A DNA stretch of 64,000 nucleotides from Hymenopus coronatus (GCA_030762935.1 CM060900.1:438689259-438753258); one strand, 5' to 3'; shown: positions 46,011 to 59,090, numbered from the stretch's first letter. Program-made: numbers and translations. Notes: generated by a model from the letters alone, not told the origin.

Positions 46011-47625
46011 GTCAATAAGCTATGTTGACCTTATGATAAATTGATACTTTGGACCCAGTTGTAGAGATTCCATTCCCTTAGTCTAGGTGCTAACAATTAA
46101 GATTAGGCTTGTGTGTGATTTAGATTTCTTACAAGATCATTTAGCATTCTCTGCTAGACAGGGTTTTTTGGATTCCAAGGATTCAGAATCAGAGTCGGAA
46201 GTGAAAGAAATAGTAGGACCAGCCTCAGGGACAGAACTCGACCCTTTTTCTTGTGGGGTCAATTTTCCAGGTAGTATTGGAGTAGGAAATGAATTGCTAT
46301 GCTTAATAGGCCTTCGCGCAGAGAGAAAATCTGTTGTTTATTTTAGGAGAAACCAGAAATTTTGAAACAGAAGTAATAGTCTAAAAGGTGGTCCTTCTGT
46401 TCTGTCCATATCATAGGAACAGCAAACCGCATAGAAGGGTAAGTGCCATTTAACATCCGCTGCAATAATTTTTAGGAGCAAAACATTTTTCCTTATTTAC
46501 TTTAGAGTTAAGCACAATTCATATGCTTTCTTAATTGTAGGATTAATATTTTCTCTTTAAGGTTTTGTAGTGAATGTACCACTCACATAACAAAATACAT
46601 TCAGAGAATTTACACACTGATGCAACATTGTTGCTGTAAAATGAGGTTTATAAACTAAAGGTCTGTTTAACACATTTCTAACAGTTAAAAGCACTGTTAT
46701 TCACAACCACAAAATTAACATCTGAACTCACATGAAACTTTATGTAAAAATGGTCTCAACAACAGCAAGTCACTGTACTGTCTGAGCTTTACTCTTTACA
46801 AATAGCAGCAGAGGAAGAATATAGATTTGGAAAAGAATGTAAACAGGAAATGTGTCATCTGATAACTTCCACTAGTGTCTGCCTGCAAGATTATCTGATG
46901 TGCACATGCAGTCAGACCATGCCTGGGGTGATGGCCTGGTGAGTATTAGAAGCGAATTGCATCACTGAGCAATAGCCTTGCATGATATGAAAAAATGGAA
47001 TGCTTTTTCGAAATTCAGTGCACATAATAACATAGATATTTCATAGTTTCAAGTTTTGTCATATTTTGCTGTTGTACAGTGTAAGATATGCATATATTAT
47101 CATTGCTTTATTGACTATAACAATGAGAACGGGAAGTGGTCAGGATGATATATCTTTTTGAGCAGTAGACTGAGTTGTAGTGAGCTGCATGCCAACTGCC
47201 GAACAGTGGCTGTAGTCTGTTTCAATTCCATTCAATTCCCTTTTGCAGCTGTGTGCATGGTGTGTATCTTGACATAAATGTATTACAAGTTTCCTCTGTA
47301 GCCTAGGTTAACTCAAAAGGTTTAAAGCTTTATTTACCCAAGTTCCAATTCTATCTTTATTAAAGTAAAGAATGAAGTACTCCAAGACACAAATCATAAA
47401 CAACTACAAATAAGTGGGGTTGCAATTTAGCATCCAGATTAGATTGGGAGGAAGGGGGTTGCAGTTTAATGATCTTCCTGCACATCAGCCTTAAAACGTT
47501 TATTCTGCAACCCATTGGAAAAGATACTTTCATTGTTTCCCCAAAGCTGTTCCCAGAATAAGTAGCAATATTTTAATTCCAATGTAAGCTTTCTATTTCT
47601 CTAGCCCATATGTAAAGTGTACATA
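46011..47625. other. Intergenic sequence, nothing firm
   Basis: About 46090-46370 is open on the + strand with a Ser/Glu-rich stretch (DSKDSESESEVKEI). It lies upstream of the relic above on the opposite strand and probably belongs to its non-coding or frame-shifted 5' part. Nothing else is recognised. Confidence 0.4.
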
Positions 47626-47629
47626 GTGG

Positions 47630-48085
47630 ATAGAGAAGGTATTCTATTCCCCCAAAATTTGATACAGAGATTTCACTGGAAATATGTTTTGAGGTCCCAT
47701 GGGTCCAAAAAAAAGCATTTTTAGAAAAAATTCCATGTGTGTATGTCTGAGTGTGTGCCTGTGGGCAGCATAGCTCAAAAACGAAAGTCAATTAAATACC
47801 AAACTTGGTATTTAAGTTCAGTATCTTCCAAGGATACGACATGCAAATTTTCAAGAAAATCCCACCACACCTAACTACCTATTACATGGAACATTTTTCA
47901 AACATTTTGATTTTCTCAAAAATTGCTCTAACGATTTTAATTAAAATATTGTAAATTGAAGATATTTATATCACAAAAAATATGTATATCTTGAATTTTC
48001 TGGGAGGAGCCTATGAAGACCTCTTTGTTCTGGATGAATTTTGCATAATTGGTAAACTGTAAGAGATAGACAAAAATTTACCACA
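47630..48085 (-). repeat. Dispersed repeat R1, copy C
   Basis: This is the reverse complement of R1 copies A and B: GTATCTTCCAAGGATACGAC (47821), ATTACATGGAACATTTTTCA (47881), AATTTTCTGGGAGGAGCCTA (47994), GTAAACTGTAAGAGATAGAC (48053) and the CA/TG-rich stretch (47736-47760). It is the best-preserved copy for the part after the microsatellite. Confidence 0.85.
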
Positions 48086-48303
48086 CAAAAAATGTAGATC
48101 TCGTTAAAGCACATACTTTATGTCACTTTTTGTTTGTTTGTAGAATTAACCTTTTCTGAGATATTACTTGTTATTGGTTTCAGCTTTAAAATGCACATTT
48201 CTCAAATGGGACCATACAAAGCAAATCAAACCTCAATAGTTTTACATATGCACGGTAACTGGACAGACTATTGACTGTTTGTTTCTCTAATGGGTGCTGA
48301 ACA

Positions 48304-48620
48304 AGGAGGCACCATGGTAACATGCATGTGACTTGCATGATGGGCCCCGCATTCAGTTCCTAGTGACCGACCACCTAACTCTAACCCAAGAGTTTTTATG
48401 TGATTTCCCCAGTATCACCAGGTGAATGCTGGGGTGGTTACTCATATACCACAATTTCCTTTCCATCTTTTTCCCTTCAATCCATTTCCCGCTCATCTTT
48501 CAGGTGTGCTTCCAGGTTTTTGGTGCATGCCAGCATGGGCAGATGGTGCAGATGCATGTTCAATGAAAAGAGTACTACCCATGGACTCTAGGAGGCTGCC
48601 ATGTTGATGGGTTGTTTACA
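48304..48620 (+). mobile_element. SINE-5 (tRNA-headed), single copy
   Basis: It starts GAGGCACCATGGTAACATGC (box A-like), then CCCCGCATTCAGTTCCTAG (box B-like), followed by a body with CCCCAGTATCACCAGGTGAA, CTGGGGTGGTTACTCATATA and a pyrimidine-rich middle. No second copy is seen in the window, and the end is uncertain. Confidence 0.6.
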
Positions 48621-48783
48621 TGTCCTCTCTTCTGACAGCCTTTGGGATGTGGCATTGGGCTTGAAAATATTAGTTAGGGACTTCTACATACCTCTGGCAA
48701 CCTGTCTGCCTGTGGCCTTCTATGCTTTCTTCACTTTATCCCATTCTTCTGTGGGGTGTTAGCCACAATAGATCTGCATAGGT

Positions 48784-49087
48784 TGTTGCCCTCCGTGGTG
48801 TAATGGTTACCATGCTAACCTCATATACCCAAGGTTGCGGGTTCAAACCTGGCAGAGGACAATGGATTTTTTCGGGCATAAAAATCCTTAGCATGGCTTC
48901 CTTCGGAAGGGAAGTAAAGCTGTATGTTCCATGTCTTAGATTTATGGCACGTAAAAGAACCTCAAGCCTGATAGAGAGGCCTCTGAGCAAAATTAAGCGG
49001 TCTTCCATGCCCAGTATAGAATGGGACGCTGAGAACCATAGCAGTTAAAAGAGCGTCCATAAATAACACGCCATTTCATTTTTATTA
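48784..49087 (+). mobile_element. SINE-1, complete copy
   Basis: This is a full-length tRNA-headed SINE of 304 bp. Box A-like TGGTGTAATGG and box B GGTTCAAACC are both preserved, followed by the body (ATGGCTTCCTTCGGAAGGGA, GGCACGTAAAAGAACCTCAA, AATGGGACGCTGAGAACC) and a short AT-rich tail. A 9-bp duplication TGCATAGGT flanks it (48775-48783 and 49088-49096). It is the reference copy for the one interrupted at 1 kb. Confidence 0.92.
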
Positions 49088-49409
49088 TGCATAGGTCAAT
49101 ATGCAGAAGACATACCCCTTCCTTTTCTAATCTTTACTCTTTACGCTTTTGTGCAGTGGTTAAATTTAAGTCAAACAAGACTTTGTTTATAATCATCATA
49201 TTGATAAAAGCATAATGCTTTTGTTATTTCTTAATATGCGGGAATGACCTAAAGGGATACTTCAAGGCGGTAAGCTCATGTGGAACATACTTTTTATCAG
49301 GGCGCAGATTCTGATCATCATTTTTTTTTTTTCCTTTGGATCCTTTGGAATGCCTGTAATACAAAATACTGGATATGAGCTGCTGATTGTATAAAAGTGG
49401 AGTTTTATG

Positions 49410-50392
49410 TAATTTTTGATCATTTTTCACTGTTTTAATCTTTAGGTCTTTTTTTTTTTTTTTTTAACATTTCTGTGTCGTTTTTATTCCTTTTCTAATT
49501 TTAAAATAATTTTTAGTCATTCTGACAATATATCCCAAAAATACATCCTTGATTTGTGAATATGGAAATAAAATATATTTTCAAGTTGATATTCACTTCC
49601 AGTAGCTGTATGCACAATGGATTATATCATCTCTGCTTACATGTCAGTAGCTTGTGATGGGCTCCAGTTGGGTGATATGACATCATAGCAGGAATGAGCA
49701 AGTCCCTAAATCTGTTTGTGTAAGCACTTCTTTTGCTTTGTGTGTCTGACTGCTTCAGTGAACCAATATATCTCATGGTTTCAGGAGTATTCTTTTTTAT
49801 AACTTCATGTTATCTACTTACTTGCAATAATGGCAAAAGTGAAGCGTACTAAAGCTACTAGTTTAAGAAATATTATTAGTTTGGGGGGGGGGGGTTCAAC
49901 AGATGTTTCTGTATTATTTTGTAAACTGTGAGGTTAAGGTGGTGGCTGAGGAAAGATTTACAGTGCAGTAAATATTGGCTGTGGAAAACCTATCCATATA
50001 GTGGAAAATGTTGACAGGGCGAAAAATTCACAATTACTACTTGCTCAGATTGGTGCAGGGGTAAAGATGGACACATCCTCTAACTTTTGAGGTTATGTGA
50101 CATCTTAATATATGTGAACCCTCCAGTGAAGAAAATAAACAACTCAAAAGTTAAGGAGCTTTCTATAGTGTCGCATGGTGTTCTTTTCCTGATGATACAA
50201 CACTGGAAAGGAGAGCTGTTAATTCAAGGAATGAATTTTATTAAATTATTAATTACTATATTTATGGAAATGTTTACTTTTAAATAATTTTTTTCAATTT
50301 TTAGGTCATTTTCTAACAATTTTTGGACATGCTATAGGTTATTCTTAAGGTTTTTTTAACATCATCAAAATCCATGCCCTGTTTATTACACT
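49410..50392. repeat. T-rich sequence with a hAT-like end
   Basis: The right border reads ATCCATGCCCTG, whose reverse complement CAGGGCATGGAT resembles the termini of the 801-bp hAT element at 42.2 kb. Both share T-rich TTTTTAGGT-type interiors. A poly-G run is at 49884-49894. No left end was found, so this is probably a partial relative. Confidence 0.45.
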
Positions 50393-50705
50393 GACATAAC
50401 TAGGAAAATTCAATTTATTTCCTATGTATTAACTTAAAATTATGCATTATAAAAATATAACTATTAGCAAGATAGTCTCTGAGGTGGTAGCTGATATTTA
50501 GAAAAGCACCAGTGAAGAAGCAATGACTTCATCCTGTGTGACAGCATAAACATTAACTGTGTTACACGTGTCACAGGATTCCATTGCATAAGTAGTCCTG
50601 TTCACAAAATCACATGGAAAACAGTTAAAAGCTGACATTACTGTTGTGATGGTTTTTATAAAGTAGCTCTGTTCATAAACTCACATGAATAAACAGTTAA
50701 ATCTC

Positions 50706-50792
50706 CCCCCCCCATGTGTGTGTGTGCACCCGCGCTCACTCACACACACATACATGCATGCACATGCATGCACATGCCTGCACACACACAGT
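50706..50792. repeat. CA/TGCA-rich microsatellite
   Basis: A poly-C run, TG repeats, and then mixed CACACA and CATGCA units. Confidence 0.9.
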
Positions 50793-50834
50793 TATATGCA
50801 TTCAGTTAGAGTACATTTCTACAATTTTTCTTAC

Positions 50835-50866
50835 CTGCCCAATATTTAAGTTTCTCTCTGGGCAGC
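50835..50866 (-). CDS. Possible 32-nt exon of gene 2 (uncertain)
   Basis: On the minus strand an acceptor (CTGCCTGCTTGTAG) precedes one base plus ten codons (LPREKLKYWA) plus one base, then the donor G|GTAAGA. The entry phase is exactly what the exon at 52490-52620 requires (TG plus G giving Trp), producing ...ECAEW-LPREKLKYWA. Longer versions of the exon contain stops. Its small size makes a chance match quite possible. No exon downstream of it was found. Confidence 0.35.
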
Positions 50867-51499
50867 CTACAAGCAGGCAGTTTTACTCAATGCTGACAGT
50901 TCAAAAAAAAACGTGGCTTATACTTTCTGATGGCAGGAACAAAGGTTTTACAGTGGTGGGATTGGTTAACCTATTTCTTGTAATGTTGACTAAGAATGAC
51001 AAACAGGCTAAGCACTATTTCAAGGATAGCCTTTCGATGTAACATTATAATGCTTACTATTGTTAGACTCAAGTTTTTTTTTTTCCAAAATTATATGCTA
51101 CAAATTGATAAAGAAACACTAAAATGTCACTACTTTGGAAGTGTTCAGAAAGTTTTCTTTGGAATTATTTCTACCATTATATTGAAATATTTTAAACATT
51201 GTTTTGAGATATTTGTAAAAGTTTTAAGCTTTGGAAGTTCATATAGTTATTTTAGGGATTATCACATTGTTACATACATACCCAACATTGCAATCTGTAG
51301 ATTCTATTATGAGATTAGACTCAATGCCCAAACTCTAGGATGTAGATTGTGTCAAGAATTACATTTATCCATACTTGTTAATACATTTTGATTTACAAAT
51401 AATAACTCTGACAATGAATTTTCAGAGGTGTTAGTTTTGCATAATTTTTAATCACATGTCTGTTTCCAAAAGCCTACTCATACACTTGCATTCTTAAAA

Positions 51500-51800
51500 T
51501 ATTTGTGTTTATTATATTTACAATGTTACATTATTACCAGTGTTTTTTAATTCAATGAAATCCTCCTCTGTATAGCAGGTGTTAGTAATAACGTATCTTT
51601 TTAATTCTGATCTAAACGTGTTTTTGTTCATTTGCAACTCCTTTATAGAAGAGGGAAGTGAATTAAACAAAACCCTTTTTGGTATTAACACTGAAATATC
51701 TTTGTACTTACAACTGTTCAGAATGTGTGCTTTTAAGAAAGCACACAAACAACCTAAATTTTTATTAGCTTATAATTATTTATTTCTCAATTGTGTGCTC
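51500..51800 (-). mobile_element. LINE 3' end, C-terminus of reverse-transcriptase protein
   Basis: The minus strand reads VLFNSLPSSIKELQMNKNTF then RSELKRYVITNTCY and ends shortly after. This is the usual last segment of several LINE ORF2 proteins (x-x-F-N-S-L-P-x-x-I-K..., F...LK.YL). Only about 75 residues are present. Clade not determined. Confidence 0.65.
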
Positions 51801-52489
51801 CTTTATTGTCAATATGTTTAATAATGTGAAATAACATAATAGTTTATCTCTCTTTTCATCCCTTTTACTGCAAAATCTTTAAAATTTATTATTACAGATT
51901 GAAACATTTATATCAAAATAAGGTTAAAATATCTAACATTATAGAAAACATGTAAAAATACCAGAAAATTCACAAAATGTGGGAATCAGGAAGAAGAGTA
52001 AAAAGCTTAACTATTTTAAAAGTCATGGAAATTTAAAAACTTTGAAAATGCTTTAGAAATATCAAGAAAGAAATTCGTCCTAATAAAGAGTTTCCACAAA
52101 ATATCATGAACCTATGGCAGGAATATTTGCATTTCATTAACTCCTAATGTATCTATAAAATAAGCACTGTTTTATTCATTGTATGCATCTAGCAAAGTTT
52201 CAAGTCCTGTAGACATACCAGCAACTGTACTGCTCAGTATGGAGGATGGCAATTGAAAAGATACTCCTTCACCTTGAGTCAGGACAAGATCTCACATGTG
52301 TTATCTAAGCTAGCAAGTGTAGGCAGGAGTGGATTGAAAAATGTACAGCTCTAGTTCCAGTTCATCTACTCTAAAGTAATACATTCTAGTGCTTCTAAAA
52401 GGTAATGCTTATACTTCCTAAGAAATGCTATCAAAACTGATTACCCCATCACAAAACTTATATTGTGTGTATAGTGGTGCCCCACTTAC

Positions 52490-52620
52490 CATTCGGCACA
52501 CTCCCTGATAGAACCTTCAGACTCTAAGTTGACTGATGGGATTGGAGACTGCATGGTCTGACCTGTAGTAGGTGTTGACTTGAATGACCTCTCTTCATAG
52601 TAGCAGCTTGGCTCATCTTT
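52490..52620 (-). CDS. Gene 2, exon (unknown protein)
   Basis: The minus-strand exon of 131 nt has an excellent acceptor (TTTTTACCCTCCACAG) and donor (AATG|GTAAGT). It enters in phase 0 and leaves in phase 2. It encodes KDEPSCYYEERSFKSTPTTG then QTMQSPIPSVNLESEGSIRE and CAE. The sequence is Ser/Thr/Pro-rich and acidic, more like a flexible segment than a folded domain. It joins in frame to 61353-61455. I do not recognise the protein. The splice signals, open frame and phase agreement, within a region where most frames are broken transposons, are why it is called. Confidence 0.72.
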
Positions 52621-52639
52621 CTGTGGAGGGTAAAAAGAT

Positions 52640-54260
52640 TTACATTTCAGTCTAATATTGTTTGGCAAGATAATATAGGGGAAACAATGTTATGTGATGC
52701 TGTCTATTGGTTGTTTTTCTGCATGTAATTATCCTGGTATATATTACAGAACAGCAAGTGTTTACTGTGTCTCTCAAACCGTCACATGTGCACAGCTAGC
52801 TTGAATAAATACAACAATTTCCTGGTGTCACTGTTTCTAACAAAGTCACAATTTATAGGTTGTTAGAAAAACATGAACAAACTGGGTCCTTATTTAAAAC
52901 CTAAAATCAAAACACATAGACAGCTAACAGCTCTAATGTTCTTTCCCTGTCATAAAATAAGCCAAAAAATTGCTACCTCAAATTACAATGTTATAGTTTA
53001 GTCCATCTGTACTGTTCTGTCTTCATGAAGAAAAGCCTGGCCTCTCCATCTCTGATATGGATGTTGATGATGATGATGGAACCTGCTTATCCTCCAGATA
53101 TAAATTCATGCAATTGCATCTGTAAGGAAGCTTAAAGATACGTGTTATACAACAAATCCCTACATAGTTGACAATATCACTGGTATCAGGTAAGGAGAAA
53201 TTGGAGACTCTCCGTTGCTACTACATGAATGGATTTGTACAGTAGTGTCATAGCAGTGGCAGTTTACCAGTGGCATCATTTCAAGAGAAACTAGTATTAA
53301 CAGGATTTTAAACCCTTATTGTGCCTATTTGTTTATTGAATGAGAGGTGCTTAAGACTTGTGCCATTATGGCCATAACAGTGCTGTCACATGCAGATAAA
53401 TATCCATCTATTATAGACAAAATGGTTCTAATTAGAGCTATAATAATTTAAGCAAAACTTTAGTTTTGCAGTTAACTTGTGGACAGTATTATTTGTTATA
53501 CATCTAGTCTAACAACTGAAGCATGCTGTGTTAGCATAATGTTTCATGTAATTTATGTGCATGTCTATTTATTCTAATATATAGCAAGACAAAATCCATT
53601 AGAAAAGAAGTTCAAGTTATGAGTGCCCCCTGTGATGCCCATTGTGTTTGGAAACTTGTTTTGAAATTTATCAATAGTAGAATTATTGAAAATGGAAGTA
53701 AAAATCTGAAGTTTTTGGCTAGTGAATGTTACGTGGACTTTACTTACATGGAATTTCATGTTTGTTCACACCTGAATCATGTGAGTATGTATTAAATGTT
53801 AAGGTTATGAATATTATTCATTGCTTTATTTATATTTCTAGTATGTACTAGGGTATTTCTGATAATTAGGGACCCTGAAATTTTGCAAATGTGTTATTGC
53901 ATAAAGTTTTTATTTTTGGTGGGAAAGCTGCTATTTTATGTTTCTAGGTTTTTACTGACAATTACAATAAATGCTTTTCATGTTGGCAAAATGCACCAAA
54001 ATTTTGCAAATAAATTTTTTCCCATGAAATATTCCAATTTTATATTATTGCAAGGTTTTGTTCACAAAATAATTCAAAGTCAAAGGCTTAATGTGGCTTG
54101 TAGTGCTGTAGGAAGTGCTGTCAATGTCTACAAGATACAGAATATGGAAGTGTTGGTCACATTTTGTGTGTGATCCTCGAGGGTAACACACATGATTAGA
54201 TTCCTTGTTCCTTTACACTTGTGCGCATGTTTGAAACAGCTAACAAAGCTGCAGTAAACT
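52640..54260. other. Gene 2 intron, nothing recognised
   Basis: AT-rich sequence with a short GATGATGAT microsatellite (53064-53078). No exon or repeat copy is supported. Confidence 0.45.
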
Positions 54261-54269
54261 GTGAAGATA

Positions 54270-56830
54270 TAAAATGCCGAAAGTTGTCAACATTTATGAA
54301 CATCTTAAAGAGTTTGAAAATGAAAGATTTTATATATTCAATTGAAAGAATAAAATAATTATGCATAAATTTTGTAACATGCTAATACATTGGTGCCAAA
54401 AAGGTATGTATGTGAAACATGTGCAGTGCAGCTTGAAGCACAAAGAGAACAAAAATAAAGCAGTGCTTGCCAATAAATGAGAGTTATCTATATTGGAAAC
54501 AAATGCCAAAAAGTTAAAGAGGATAAAAATGAGCTAATATGCAATACAGTATGAATACTAATATTCTGCTGGAGAAGTTGAATGATCCAATCTTTAAAGC
54601 ATGGATGAACAAATACATTTTTGGTGTATTTTAAATTACATTGTTATGTTGGTTTTTGGTATTGTTTCCTGTGTAGAGGTGCCTCACCCTGATGCCGATC
54701 TGCAAAACAAAGCTGTTAGTGTGACCCGGTATTTATACAATCTTTGCATAAATTTGGATTTTGGCTGGTTTTTTATGTACACATTTCATGGGAAGGCCTG
54801 TGCGCATACATCAGTGATTTGGGGTTTTTAAACTTTTTCCAAATTCCTGTGCAGCAGGTCTTAAGCTTACATCGTTCTTACAATTGATCTTGATTTTTCC
54901 TGTAGAGGGCATGTAATTTGCATGTGGAATCCCTCAAGAAGAAATGCATCAATAACATGTGTTTATTGCAAATTGTAGAGAACCATCAGCCAATTAAACA
55001 CTGTTTGGATTAACTTCATGTTACAGTATGTGCCTTTTAATTATTTACATTTTTTGTTCATTTTCATTTATTCTATCCTTAATGAACTTCACAACAATAA
55101 AATTTGAAATTTAGAAAACATGTTTATGTGATCTAGGCATATCTTCATGAGGGACTGCATGCCTGGAAGATTCAGTAAACTTACCATGTTTTGTTACAGC
55201 ATAAGAATGGCCTAAGTGCATGGAATATGGACTCTTTAACTTAGCCACGAGTCTGAATATTTTACTAAGATTAAACTTTTGAGTATGGTTATCGATTTTA
55301 GTATGACCTCATTTTCATACAAATTTAAATATGTTTGGAAAAATATTTGTATATGGAAACAATGACATTTTTGTGGAGTTTTCCACACATTTTCACTGCA
55401 GTTCTTGTTTTGTTTATAAGATGCTATCTTCATGGATATTTTAATGCATTTTGAAAATTAATTGTATATGGAAACAATTTCCGAAAGCGGTTATGCTGGT
55501 TAAAATGCAATTTAAAGTTAATGTGTTGATTCTACCATCCTGAAAACACAAACTATAAAGGCTGTCTGCATTATTTTGTTATGAAAAATTAATTAAAACA
55601 TTATTGAAATGTGCCTAGCCACTTTACACCCTCATTGAAATTTAACCAAATTAATTGTGTGCTCTTGGTAAACTAGATGAAGTGAAACACTTCAATGTTG
55701 TGTCTCTTTAATATAGCCACTTAATTCATTGTTTTAGGAGCTGGAGATGCTCCCTCTACAGATACTTGCAGAAGCGTGTATGTTCCCTGTGTTGCATGAA
55801 AAAGGAAGGAGGAAGTCATTGTGTGTTTGTAATACTCTGAGGATGCTTTCCTGTTCTACAGAGCAGAGCATTTTTGTTGGAGGAGTGATAATACTAGAGC
55901 AAGCAAATGCCAGTGAGTATTTCAGGGCAGTAGTGGGTGCGCTTCAGTAATATGAAATCCAGTATGATTACATTGTGACCTTTGTGACAGACTCAGCAAG
56001 ATACAGTGTGTGTGTGTGTGCACAAATTTGTACTATTTTATGTCCTGCCATGATTTACGTTCAATGTTGGGCACACAAGCTGAACCTAGTAGCCAGCTTA
56101 TGGTCCTCTAAATAGTGTTGTTTCTAATGTCAAAATGATTTTCTTCAATCCTCGCTAGGGGAAACATGGGTTTCTTGCCTTTCTGAAAGAGCGCTATGAG
56201 GGAGATGAAGCCAAAACTACTACCTTTCCATCCCCGTTCTAACCAGGTGGAACTCTTGGGTTAATTCTGCCCTTTATCTTGGCAAATATATTCAAGACTC
56301 GCTTGATTTTAGCAACACCAAGGATGAAGGTGGAGCTTCAGTGAGATTATTTACAAAGCTAGAAAAGGAAACTGATGGTAGTTAAAACAAGCTTGTTGAC
56401 TGCATCACCAATTTAGAAGGATCAGCACACCCCTTATGCCAAGGCTTGAAAGTAAGATTACTAACCTGATAAATGGGTTCAGGCTGGTCAGCAGAGGAGT
56501 GTTTGGACCATAAACAACTGCTACTCTCAACTGCATCAAATCAACAATAAAGAGGGCAGCTTGAAAACCTGTGGTGCTTCTGTGAAACAAAACTGGCCAG
56601 ACTATTGATGTCTGACACAGCAAAAGTTTTTCTAACAGATATTGGAAAATTTTTTGAAGCTACAAGCATTATAACAAATGCAGAGACATCTGTCCTGGAA
56701 GCCACTGCAAAGATTCCACTTTTGAAGCTGCTAGTTCAGTGGCTGCTTCTTTCAGAATATCTACATTTGAAGAAGATAGTAAAGGAAATCATCAAAAAGA
56801 GAATATTGTTCGAATGGCAGATGTGATACT
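54270..56830 (+). mobile_element. hAT-type transposase relic (CGGBP1-like), split by other sequence
   Basis: The start has a BED-finger-like part: MPKVVNIYEHLKEFENERFY (about 54273), then C..C and KHKENKNKA (about 54410-54460). After about 1.1 kb of unrelated AT-rich sequence (about 54600-55735) the frame resumes with GAGDAPSTDTCRSVYVP (55741), FVTDSARY (about 55980), CWAHKLNLVASLW (about 56065-56105), KHGFLAFLKERYEGDEAKTT (about 56162), TRWNSWVNSALYLGKYIQ (about 56240) and further degraded pieces to 56826. The order T-D-S-A-x-Y, C-x-H-x-L-N-L, RWNSW is that of hAT proteins related to CGGBP1. Frame breaks are numerous. It lies on the opposite strand to gene 2, inside its 8.7-kb intron. Confidence 0.78.
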
Positions 56831-57672
56831 CAGTATCAAGGCAGATCACAGCAAGTTTGTTGAGTGTTCCGTGAAGGTACTGTGTGGGTATATTGTTTGA
56901 ATGAGGACAGCTAGCATACCATTTCTTCTAATAAAAACGAATGCTTTTAATTCATTAAAATATCTTTAAAAAATAACGGAGTACTTTATACTTTAACCAG
57001 CTTTTGTACAGTTAAACACTGGCTGGGATTTAAACCAATATTGGCTAACATACAGTAGTCAGGCCTGCTTTAAAAGGCTGACAGTGAATGGGTTAATATT
57101 TTACCAGATAGGTAAGATACATTCTAGGTTGCTGAATGGAAAACAAAAATAATTTAATGAAAACATAAAAACATGTATTTAAGTGGAAAGGTTGAAGGGG
57201 AGAGTACCCAGTTACTTTGGAAACCAAATAAGGTTAAGTGGCTCAATAATCTCAACTCCTATACTATTTTGAGAGCTTCAAATATCTAAATGATATCTGA
57301 TTAAAAGGTGAAAAGAAAGAAAACAAAAACAGAATTGGGACAGCTATAATGTATTTTCTGCACAGTAATTTACAGCAGGAATGAACTATATGGTGACATA
57401 CAATTAACAGCTCTTTCTCTTTCTTACATGCTCCGTGCCAACATGCAGGTTCTGTGTGGGTGTTTTGAAGCTCAATGCCGTTTTTACGTAATTACTCCTT
57501 TGATAACTTGATAAATGAAATTCCAACGCATTTTCTATTGATTTTCTGGAAGTGCTCACTTTCATCAGTGGTGCTGCAAGGAGATGATATAAAGCCTCCT
57601 TTAGGGCCAGAGAATAAAAGAATAAAGATGATACAATGGCTGCATGAACTTCAAAAAACAACAAAAGCCTTA

Positions 57673-57899
57673 TTTTTTTTTACTACTTGTGGCACTGCAG
57701 GCGATGACACTGGTGATATGTGGAATGAAGATGGAGCACCGGTGGAATGCAATGGTGGGGGGAAACCAGTGAACAGGAGAAAACCCACCCCTATGCCGCT
57801 TTGTTCACCACAAATCTCACTTGCGGTTGCTTGGGATTGAACCTGAGCCGTCTAGGTGAGAGATTAGTGGTCTAATCACTCAGCCATGGCGCGGCCTGC
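57673..57899 (-). mobile_element. SINE-3, complete copy with 12-bp duplication
   Basis: The head at 57899 (minus strand) reads GCCGCGCCATGGCTGAGTGA and GGTTCAATCCC. The body matches copies at 11.2 and 40.6 kb and ends in a poly-A tail (T run at 57673-57680). ACAAAAGCCTTA flanks it exactly (57661-57672 and 57900-57911). Confidence 0.95.
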
Positions 57900-57911
57900 A
57901 CAAAAGCCTTA

Positions 57912-59090
57912 GGCATGAAACAGTTTGGCATGGAAGGATCCAAGTTGTTTTCTGCATTCCAAGTGATTCATATGTGGGAAAGTTTCTGCCTTCATGGATG
58001 TCCATTATTTGGTTGAGGGGAATAACAGTGTTTAATGGTTTTGTATTCATTAAGGACTTTATGTGAAGTATAATTACATTTAGTGAAAAATGTGTTCTTT
58101 TGTTATGAAGTTAATCTTCTTATTTCATTTGGAGCAAAGATTTTCTGATTTAACTAAAGAAAATGCTTTACTTTAAACGTATATGATATAGTCTTTGAAC
58201 AATTTTTTTTTTTCTATATTTATCTTTATTTTAAAATCCAAAGTATATTTTCCCAATGAAAACTTTGAACACTCTTCTTACTTAACAGTAAGTTATTTAT
58301 TCTCAATGTTAAGTATGCAGTACACCTCAGTGTTGAGGGCAAGCTGTTGTCAGGACTGAATGAAGTGAGAGCTAGCACAAACATTTGTGCTATGACCTTC
58401 ACCTAGTGAGACATTAGCTATCATGCTTCCCCTCCAGCCTGGCTCAGAGGTTTGTTGTTGAGTATACATGAGTACTGCAACTCAGATGATTAGAGTTGGA
58501 GCAGCCTGATTTAAGAAATATAATGAGGACATTAGAGTCACCATTTACAAGTAAGTGAAGAATTGGTAACCAGAGGGGTGTCGCTTTAGGGGACGCTAGT
58601 ATGCTGAGTGTTCCCCTTACTTTTGTGTGTTTAATTGTTTTAAATTTCTTTTGTTTTCTAACAGCTTTAAAGGAAGACAATTTTACTATGCAATCACTTA
58701 TTAGCGGTTTTTTTTTCGCAGATCTTACTGTTGAGCAGCTGTAATAAGCCTAACGAGCAAATACAAGATTTACAAGTCAATCTGTTCCATTCGAAAACAG
58801 CAGCGTTCGCTGAGATGCATCAGCGTTGTGATATGGCTAGCAGGACCTCCCCTGCCTTCCCTCTCACTTCCACAAACCCCTCACATACCAATCGTGCATA
58901 TGCTAGCATTCAGCCGTGAACCCTGGCATGTTTCTCTCTCCGGACCACTGTTGAGGTAATGTTAATTGTGTTTCTTTGTGAATAAAATTATAGTACGTGT
59001 TCTGCAGTCACTGTTAATATAAATGTTTGCCATAATGAAATACAACTCACCATTGCAAATATACAAAACCTAAGAATGCGAGGCTTTCAT
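57912..59090. other. Gene 2 intron, nothing recognised
   Basis: A short GC-richer stretch near 58790-58950 holds open frames without known motifs. No splice-bounded exon in a usable phase on the minus strand was seen. Confidence 0.4.

Noticed and set aside
46087..46365. Plus-strand open frame with a Ser/Glu-rich segment
   Set aside because: It is antisense to the 5' side of the arthropod-family relic and has no splice context or known motif.
50835..50887. Longer version of the putative gene 2 exon using an acceptor before CATTGAGTAAAAC
   Set aside because: All three frames contain stops; only the 32-nt version is open in the required phase.
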